Source of the DNA: Lentisalinibacter orientalis
GTDB lineage: Bacteria; Pseudomonadota; Gammaproteobacteria; Steroidobacterales; Woeseiaceae
Assembly (NCBI RefSeq): GCF_040706535.1
Contig: NZ_JAPDRJ010000001.1
Span: 186,001-250,000 of the forward strand
DNA: 64,000 bases
Reading direction: 5' to 3'
A program made the translations under genes and the position numbers. Of the stretch, positions 58,529-64,000 are shown one piece after another. Under the pieces are notes generated by a model. The model was not told the DNA's origin. It saw nothing but the letters and a program-made list of their open reading frames with translations, and did no database searches. Every line of letters begins with the position of its first letter. Within the stretch, counting starts at the first letter, position 1.

Positions 58529-61500
58529 TCAGGCCGAGCGGTGCTCCGGCTCGCGGCCCAGCAGGAAATCCCGCAGCGCGCGCATGCCGCGGCCGAAATC
58601 CTCCTGCAGCAGATACAGGCAGGGCACCAGGAACAGCGTGATGACCGTGGCGAAGATGATGCCGAAGCTGAGCGAGATGGCCATCGGGATCACGTACTGG
58701 GCCTGGGTACTGGTCTCCGCCATGATGGGGGCGAGACCCGCCGCCGTGGTGAGCGAGGTCAGGATGATGGGCCGGAAGCGCTGCTGCGCCGCGTCCTTCA
58801 CCGCCTGCAGCCGTGCGATGCCCTCGGCGCGGGCCCGGTTGACGAAGTCGATCAGGATCAGGCTGTCGTTCACCACCACGCCCGCCAGCGCGATGATCCC
58901 GAACAGCGAGAACATGCTGATGGCCTCGCCCATGACGATGTGGCCGAGCACCGCGCCGATGAGCCCGAACGGGATCACCGACATGATGATCAGCGGCTGG
59001 GAATAGGAACGCAGCGGGATGGCGATCAGCGCATAGATCAGGAAGAGAGCCGCGATGGATGCCACCGAGATGTTGCGCACGAAGTCGCGCTCCTCCTGGC
59101 TCGCGCCCTCGAGGCCGTAGGTCACGCCGGGATAACGCGCCAGCAGGTCCGGGATGTACTCCTCGCTGATCTCCTCGATGATGGGCCCGGGCTCGACCCG
59201 GCCCGGGTCGATGTCCGCCGACACCGTGATCGTGCGCTTCCTGTTCAGCCGGGTGATGCTCGAGTAAGCCTCGTCGAACTCGATATCCGCCACCGAACGG
59301 AACGGCACCTCGGCGCCGTCGGGAGTGCGGATGCGCATGTTCTCCAGGTCCGCGACGGAGCGCCGCTCCTCCTCGGGATAGCGCACCATCACCTTCAGCT
59401 CGTCGGTGCCACGCTGGATGCGCTGGGCCTCCTCGCCGTAGAACGCCTGACGGACCTGGCGGCCGAGGGATGCCATGTTCAGCCCGAGCGCCTCGGCCTC
59501 GGGCCTGATGGACAGCCGGATCTCCTTGCCGCCGGAGCTGGCGGAGTTACGGATGTCGAAGACGCCCTCGTACTCGGCCAGCTTCGCCTGCAGTTCCTCC
59601 GCCGCGGCCTCCAGCGTCTCGTAATCGCTGCCGGAGAGACCGAAACTCAGCGGGGCGCCGCCGCCGATGTGGTCGCCGGTCATGAAATCGAGTTCCTTCA
59701 TACCGGGGATCTCGCCGACCTTCTCCCGCCACATGTCCGCGAAAGTCTCGGCATCGAGCGGCCGGTCCTCGCCGCGGAACAGTTCCACCACCGCGACACC
59801 GCCCGTCTCGCCGCTGGTGAACATGCCGATCCGCTCGATGGGCTCGGGGTCGCCCGGATTCGCCGCGGTGTACTCCTCGTTGATCTCGAACACGGCGTTC
59901 TCGATGCGGTACAGGGCCGCATTGCGGGCGTCCGGCGACGTGCCTCGCTGCATCTCGAGCCGGGTCTGGACGAAGTCACCGGGCACCTCGGGGAACAGCA
60001 CCGTGCGCACGATACCGCTCTGCATGACGCCGAAGGTCAGGATGAGGATGGCCACGAACACGGCCGTGCTGATGCCGCGATTGCGTACCGCCCGGTCCAG
60101 GAAGGGCAGATATTTCGTGTCGACCAGCCAGCGCAGGCCGTGCTGCGTATGGCGCTGCAGTTTCTGGAAGAAGCGCGGCACCCGCTCGCGCCAGTGGATG
60201 TGGCGCTGGGGCCGGAACAGGTCGTCCTCGTCGATGGGCTTGATGTTCGCGTTGGCGAGGTGAGCGGGCAGGATCAGCTTGGACTCCACCAGCGAGAACA
60301 GCAGGCACAGGATCACCACCACCGACATGGCCTCGAAGAACGGCCCGGCGAACCCGCCCACGAACAGCATCGGTGCGAAGGCGGCGATGGTGGTCAGCAC
60401 GCCGAAGGTGGCGGGCACCGCCACGCGTTTCGCCCCGGCAATGACGTTGTCCAGCGTGTGGCCGTCCGCCCGGGTCTTGGTATAGATGCTCTCGCCGATG
60501 ATGATGGCGTCGTCCACGACAATGCCGAGCACGAGGATGAAGCCGAACAGGCTGATCACGTTCACCGTCACTGGCCAGGGCATGTGCGGCATCAGCCACA
60601 GCGCGCCGAAGAAGGTGACCGGGATACCGACGATGACCCAGCCCGCCACCTTCATGCGCAGGAACAGCGACAGGATCAGGCAGACCAGGATCGCGCCCTG
60701 GAACATGTTCTTCAGCATGAGGTCGAGGCGGTCCTGCAGGTAGTAGGCCCGATCCACCCACACTTCCATGTCCACGCCGTCCGGCAGGGACGCCCGTTTC
60801 TCCTCGACGTAGCGCTTCACCGCCGCCGCGGTCTCCAGCTCGTTCGGGTTGCCGCTGGCCAGCACCCGCAGCACGGCGGTGCGCTCGCCGTTGAAGTGAG
60901 CGAAGCCGTCCGTCTCCACGAAGCCGTCGTCGATGTTGGCGATGTCGCCGAGCGTGAGCCGGGTGCCGTCGGGGTAGGTGCGCAGGACGAGCTGCGCGAA
61001 CTCCTGCCCCGTATACACCTGACCCTCGGTGCGCAGCAGGATGTCGCCGCCCTCGGAGCGGATGGCGCCGCCGGGCATGTCCACGGAGGAGTCCCGTATC
61101 GCCTGGGAGATCTCGCTCATCGTGAGGCCGTATTTGCGCAGCACGTATTCGGAGACCTCGACGCTGATCTCGTAGTCCCGGTCGCCGAGAATCTGGATCT
61201 GGTTCACCGCCGGCAGGCGCATGAGCTCGTCGCGGACCTCCTGGGCGACCTCCTTGCGCATGTAGGCATCCATGTCGCCGAAGATCGAGAGGAACACCAC
61301 GTGGATGGGGAACTCCTCCTTGTAGATCACCGGCTTCTCGGCGAGGGCCGGGAATGTCGCGATGGCGTCGACCTGGGTCTTCACCTCGCTCAGCACCTCG
61401 TTCAGGTCTTCGCCCTGGGCCACCTCGGCGCGCACGGTGCCCATGCCCTCGGTAGCCGTCGAGCGGATCTCGATGATGCCGTCGATGTCCTGGATGGCCT

Positions 61501-61735
61501 CCTCGATCTTGATCACCACCCCTTCCTCGACCTCCTGGGGAGCGGCGCCGAGGTAGGGGACGCGGACGATCACGGTATCCACCTCGAAGTCCGGCGTGGT
61601 CTGCTTGCGGATGGTGAATGCGGAGACGATGCCGAAGGCGATGATCAGGAACATCAGCAGGTTCGCCGCAACGTGGTTGCTGGCGAACCAGGCGATGATG
61701 CCCTTATGATCAGTGGTCTGCTTCGGTCTGCTCAT
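58529..61735 (-). CDS. RND efflux permease (AcrB/HAE-type)
   Basis: A 1068-residue proton-driven efflux pump with the classic two repeats of six helices. Helix 4 carries ILGIVVDDAIIIGE, whose Asp pair takes part in proton relay. The large periplasmic loops are at about residues 45-340 and 570-880. DFEVDTVIVRVPYLGAAPQE is the usual pore-domain start. The permease start overlaps the adaptor stop by 4 bp, so the two are one operon. No outer-membrane channel gene is adjacent, so it must use one from elsewhere. The substrate is unknown. Confidence 0.94.
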   Translation of the reverse strand: MSRPKQTTDHKGIIAWFASNHVAANLLMFLIIAFGIVSAFTIRKQTTPDFEVDTVIVRVPYLGAAPQEVEEGVVIKIEEAIQDIDGIIEIRSTATEGMGTVRAEVAQGEDLNEVLSEVKTQVDAIATFPALAEKPVIYKEEFPIHVVFLSIFGDMDAYMRKEVAQEVRDELMRLPAVNQIQILGDRDYEISVEVSEYVLRKYGLTMSEISQAIRDSSVDMPGGAIRSEGGDILLRTEGQVYTGQEFAQLVLRTYPDGTRLTLGDIANIDDGFVETDGFAHFNGERTAVLRVLASGNPNELETAAAVKRYVEEKRASLPDGVDMEVWVDRAYYLQDRLDLMLKNMFQGAILVCLILSLFLRMKVAGWVIVGIPVTFFGALWLMPHMPWPVTVNVISLFGFILVLGIVVDDAIIIGESIYTKTRADGHTLDNVIAGAKRVAVPATFGVLTTIAAFAPMLFVGGFAGPFFEAMSVVVILCLLFSLVESKLILPAHLANANIKPIDEDDLFRPQRHIHWRERVPRFFQKLQRHTQHGLRWLVDTKYLPFLDRAVRNRGISTAVFVAILILTFGVMQSGIVRTVLFPEVPGDFVQTRLEMQRGTSPDARNAALYRIENAVFEINEEYTAANPGDPEPIERIGMFTSGETGGVAVVELFRGEDRPLDAETFADMWREKVGEIPGMKELDFMTGDHIGGGAPLSFGLSGSDYETLEAAAEELQAKLAEYEGVFDIRNSASSGGKEIRLSIRPEAEALGLNMASLGRQVRQAFYGEEAQRIQRGTDELKVMVRYPEEERRSVADLENMRIRTPDGAEVPFRSVADIEFDEAYSSITRLNRKRTITVSADIDPGRVEPGPIIEEISEEYIPDLLARYPGVTYGLEGASQEERDFVRNISVASIAALFLIYALIAIPLRSYSQPLIIMSVIPFGLIGAVLGHIVMGEAISMFSLFGIIALAGVVVNDSLILIDFVNRARAEGIARLQAVKDAAQQRFRPIILTSLTTAAGLAPIMAETSTQAQYVIPMAISLSFGIIFATVITLFLVPCLYLLQEDFGRGMRALRDFLLGREPEHRSA

Positions 61736-62916
61736 TGCGCGCCGCCCTGCTGTTCCGCGCCGGCGGCGAGACGCTCTCTCTCGGCGCGGTCGCCGGCCTC
61801 GGTCCGCACGCGCATCCCGTTGATGGGCGACTCGAGCGCCGTCAGGGTGATGCGCTGGCCCTTCACCGAGTCACTGTGCAGGTAGGCGTACTCGGCGTCG
61901 GCGCGGATGATGTCGACGGAGCGAATACGCAGGCGGCTGTCCTCGTCGACGAACAACAGCTGGTTGTTCGCCCGCAGCGCCCGCCGTGGCACGCGGATGA
62001 TGTCGTCCATGGTGACGCCGTCGATCTCCGCCGCCACGAACGTGCCCATGGGCAGGGGCATGCGCTCGTCGTTGCCGGCCTCCAGGCCGTACGGATCCTG
62101 GATCCGGGCCACGGCGTAGGTAACCCGGTTGGTCTCGTCCACCACGCCCTCGGTGCGCACGATGCGCGCCTGCCAGCTCTCCGCGCGGCCCTCGCGCACG
62201 GCGGTCAGCCGCACGGGCGGACCCTCGACCGCGCCGCCCTCGGTCAACTCTCCAGGCTCGGGCAGGTCCACGAACGCGAGGTCCTGGTCGGTCAACGGCA
62301 GGCGGATCTCCGCGTAATCCGTGGCGAAGGTGACGGCCAGCCGCGTTCCGGGCGTCACGTACTGGCCGAGGTCGGCCTCCTTGGCCCGCACCATGCCGTC
62401 GTAGGGCAGCGTGATGCGGGTGCGCTCCAGATTCCGCTTCGCCCGGGTCAGCTCGGCCCGGGCGGTGGCCAGCGCCGCCGCCGCGGAGGCGAGGTCCGCT
62501 TCGGCGCGGTAACCGCTCAGCCGCAGCTTCTTCGACCCGTCGTACTCGATCTCGCGCTGTGTCAGCAGCGCTTCCGCCTGCTCCACGGCCGCCCGGTAGT
62601 TGGTGGGGTCGATGCGCAGCAGTTCCTCGCCCTTCTCGAAGACACCGCCGGCGACGAACTTCGGCGAGATCCAGACGATGGGCCCGGAGACCTCGGCGCT
62701 CAGCACCGTCTCCGTGCGCGGCCGGACGGTGCCCTGGGTGGTGACCCGGAAGTCCACCGCGGTCTCCTCCAGCGGCATCACTTCCACCAGCGGATCGATC
62801 TCCGCGACCTCCCGGGTCTGCGGCGGCGGCTTCATCCGGGACATGAACAGCGTGCCGCCCACCGCCGTGGCGAGGATGGCGACGATTACGGCAAAGCGGA
62901 GTATCTTTCGTTTCAT
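61732..62916 (-). CDS. RND periplasmic adaptor (membrane fusion protein)
   Basis: A 394-residue adaptor. An N-terminal membrane anchor (about residues 7-25) is followed by a lipoyl-like domain (VTTQGTVRPRTETVLSAEVS), a coiled-coil hairpin (YRAAVEQAEALLTQREIEYD; ALATARAELTRAKRNLERT) and beta-barrel domains. It bridges the RND permease at 58529-61735 to an outer-membrane channel. It is first in its operon and has an 18-of-22 palindrome 67 bp upstream that could be a repressor site. Confidence 0.93.
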   Translation of the reverse strand: MKRKILRFAVIVAILATAVGGTLFMSRMKPPPQTREVAEIDPLVEVMPLEETAVDFRVTTQGTVRPRTETVLSAEVSGPIVWISPKFVAGGVFEKGEELLRIDPTNYRAAVEQAEALLTQREIEYDGSKKLRLSGYRAEADLASAAAALATARAELTRAKRNLERTRITLPYDGMVRAKEADLGQYVTPGTRLAVTFATDYAEIRLPLTDQDLAFVDLPEPGELTEGGAVEGPPVRLTAVREGRAESWQARIVRTEGVVDETNRVTYAVARIQDPYGLEAGNDERMPLPMGTFVAAEIDGVTMDDIIRVPRRALRANNQLLFVDEDSRLRIRSVDIIRADAEYAYLHSDSVKGQRITLTALESPINGMRVRTEAGDRAERERLAAGAEQQGGAQ

Positions 62917-62983
62917 TGGTAACTGTCGGTTCGCGAATTGCCACTTAATCTGCCGGCGATCATTGCAAGAGCCGCCGGACTCG

Positions 62984-63005
62984 GTGTTATAGTCAACTAT
63001 ATCAC
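62984..63005. promoter_or_regulatory. Imperfect palindrome upstream of the RND adaptor-permease operon
   Basis: The 22-bp segment (62984-63005) matches its own reverse complement at 18 of 22 positions around the core TATAGTCAACTATA. It is AT-rich in a high-GC setting, lies 67 bp before the adaptor start and 194 bp before the opposing dehydrogenase start. TetR- or MarR-type repressors bind such sites; no such regulator gene is in the window. Copies of AGTCAA at 62991-62996 and 63012-63017 read as TTGACT on the minus strand and could give -35 boxes. Confidence 0.55.
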
Positions 63006-63199
63006 CAAATCAGTCAAGGCCTCCGGCGTCTGCGGCCAGAAATTCGATGCCGGCGGGGGCAAATCGTTCATTACATCGCATCCCTGCGCGGCGGGGGAAT
63101 CCGGGCAGCCCGCAAGACGGGCCGGCCACGCGGCGCCATAATTGGGGGCCATCCGGCAGAAATCCAGAGCCGGCGGCAACGCCGGCAGGAGGGGAGCAC

Positions 63200-64000
63200 A
63201 TGCACCGCTACCAGGCAGACGTCATCGTGATCGGCGGCGGCATCGCGGGCATCGCCGCCGCGTGGGAGGCCCTGGAGCGAGGGCGGCGGGTGCTGATCCT
63301 GGACCGTGATGCCGAGGAGAACTTCGGCGGCCTGGCGAAGGAGAGCTTCGGCGGCATCTGGTTCGCCGACTCGCCCCTGCAGCGCAAGCACCGCATCCGC
63401 GACAGCCAGGCCCTCGGCCTGGACGACTGGCTGGCGTTCGGCGAACTCGGCGCCGACGATCACTGGCCCCGCGCCTGGGCCGAGGCCTACGTGGAACGCT
63501 CGGTGCCGGACGTCTACGAATGGCTCACCGGCCTGGGCGTCGATTTCATGCCGATGCCGCTGTGGGTGGAGCGGGGCCTGTACGTGCCGGGCAACTCGGT
63601 GCCCCGCTGGCACATCGTCTGGGGGACCGGGTACGAACTCGCCGTGGTGCTGGCCGGAAGGCTGCTCGACCACCCGCGCAAGGAGCGCCTGGAGTGCCGG
63701 TTCGGCCATCGGGTGGGTACGCTGACGACCCACGAAGGGCGCGTCACCGGCTGCCGCGGCCGCACGGAGGACGGCGGAGAGGCGTTCGAGGCCACGGCGG
63801 AGTCCGTCGTCATCGCGGCCGGCGGCATCAACGGCGACCTGGAACGGGTGCGCCAGAACTGGCACGCGGACTGGAGCGACCCGCCCGAGGTCCTCCTGAA
63901 CGGCTCCCACAAGTACGCCGACGGCATGCTGCACGATGCGGCCGCCACCCACGGCGCGGCCATCACCCACCTGGACTGGCAGTGGAACTATGCGGCCGGC
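63200..64000 (+). CDS. FAD-binding dehydrogenase, N-terminal part (3-ketosteroid-dehydrogenase-like)
   Basis: The frame is open to the window end: 267 codons, no stop. The N-terminal FAD motif is ADVIVIGGGIAGIAAAWEAL, followed by an Asp-ending strand RVLILDRD and NFGGLAKESFGGIWFADSP, a pattern of a large FAD-binding dehydrogenase family related to fumarate reductase and ketosteroid dehydrogenases. VVIAAGGINGD also fits. About 500-560 residues would be expected in all. GGAGGGG is about 7 nt before the ATG. The substrate is unknown; a steroid-like role would fit the GMC enzyme at 42644, but this is inference. Confidence 0.82.
   Translation, partial: MHRYQADVIVIGGGIAGIAAAWEALERGRRVLILDRDAEENFGGLAKESFGGIWFADSPLQRKHRIRDSQALGLDDWLAFGELGADDHWPRAWAEAYVERSVPDVYEWLTGLGVDFMPMPLWVERGLYVPGNSVPRWHIVWGTGYELAVVLAGRLLDHPRKERLECRFGHRVGTLTTHEGRVTGCRGRTEDGGEAFEATAESVVIAAGGINGDLERVRQNWHADWSDPPEVLLNGSHKYADGMLHDAAATHGAAITHLDWQWNYAAG

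Noticed and set aside
58541..61885. A 1114-codon open frame on the plus strand opposite the RND permease gene
   Set aside because: It mirrors the RND gene codon by codon and encodes a His/Arg/Gly-rich protein with no domain. Long antisense frames are common in high-GC genes.

Overview
The window is high-GC DNA with tightly packed, mostly operonic genes. It most likely comes from a chromosome of a Gammaproteobacterium. The large PlsB-type glycerol-3-phosphate acyltransferase at the left edge, TonB-like, MltD-like and RND/adaptor genes, an outer-membrane barrel gene and a GlyGly-CTERM protein all point to a Gram-negative cell of that class. Three wax ester synthase/diacylglycerol acyltransferases, carotenoid desaturases and a cholesterol-oxidase-like GMC enzyme resemble halophilic or hydrocarbon-associated lineages (Ectothiorhodospiraceae or Nevskiales type). 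That placement is inference. I see no rRNA, no tRNA I can support, no IS element, no prophage and no CRISPR array.

Layout. 1-2257: 3' part of plsB, translationally coupled to a WS/DGAT whose active-site motif is altered. 2258-3524: a less GC-rich patch with two small membrane-protein genes. 3525-8614: a Ser/Thr kinase with a TPR-rich sensor half, an MBL-fold hydrolase and a second WS/DGAT. 8652-13328: an S9 peptidase with four 15-bp tandem repeats upstream, a Tat-dependent amidohydrolase and an exported beta-propeller protein. 13518-23591: a CadC-like membrane regulator facing a complete nine-gene V/A-type ATPase operon (H-C-I-K-F-E-A-B-D order). 23749-30712: a small zinc-ribbon-like protein, a GlyGly-CTERM protein, crtI, a coiled-coil secreted protein, crtD and a Rieske oxygenase, with REP-like repeats between crtI and the coiled-coil gene.

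30757-35897: a thioesterase, an RND pump fused in one reading frame to a LolA-like periplasmic domain, and a DUF1302-like outer-membrane barrel, behind a leader with nested inverted repeats. Together they look like an inner membrane to periplasm to outer membrane export route for a hydrophobic substrate. This is the best candidate for a new system. 36043-44689: an ECF-type sigma factor, cysteine synthase, class I aldolase, a YfcC-type carrier, a YhhN protein, an AlsS-like ThDP enzyme, a GMC oxidoreductase with a CX2CX2CX3C motif and a universal stress protein. 44698-49137: a CBS-containing M50 protease, an amidase, a phosphoribosyltransferase and an APH-like kinase.

49134-52180: a divergent PRPP synthetase beside pncA and pncB, which reads as a self-contained NAD salvage module. 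52188-64000: a VOC protein, a TonB-domain protein, isoaspartyl peptidase, the third WS/DGAT, an MltD-like lytic transglycosylase, an RND efflux pair with a strong upstream palindrome, and the start of an FAD-binding dehydrogenase cut by the window end.
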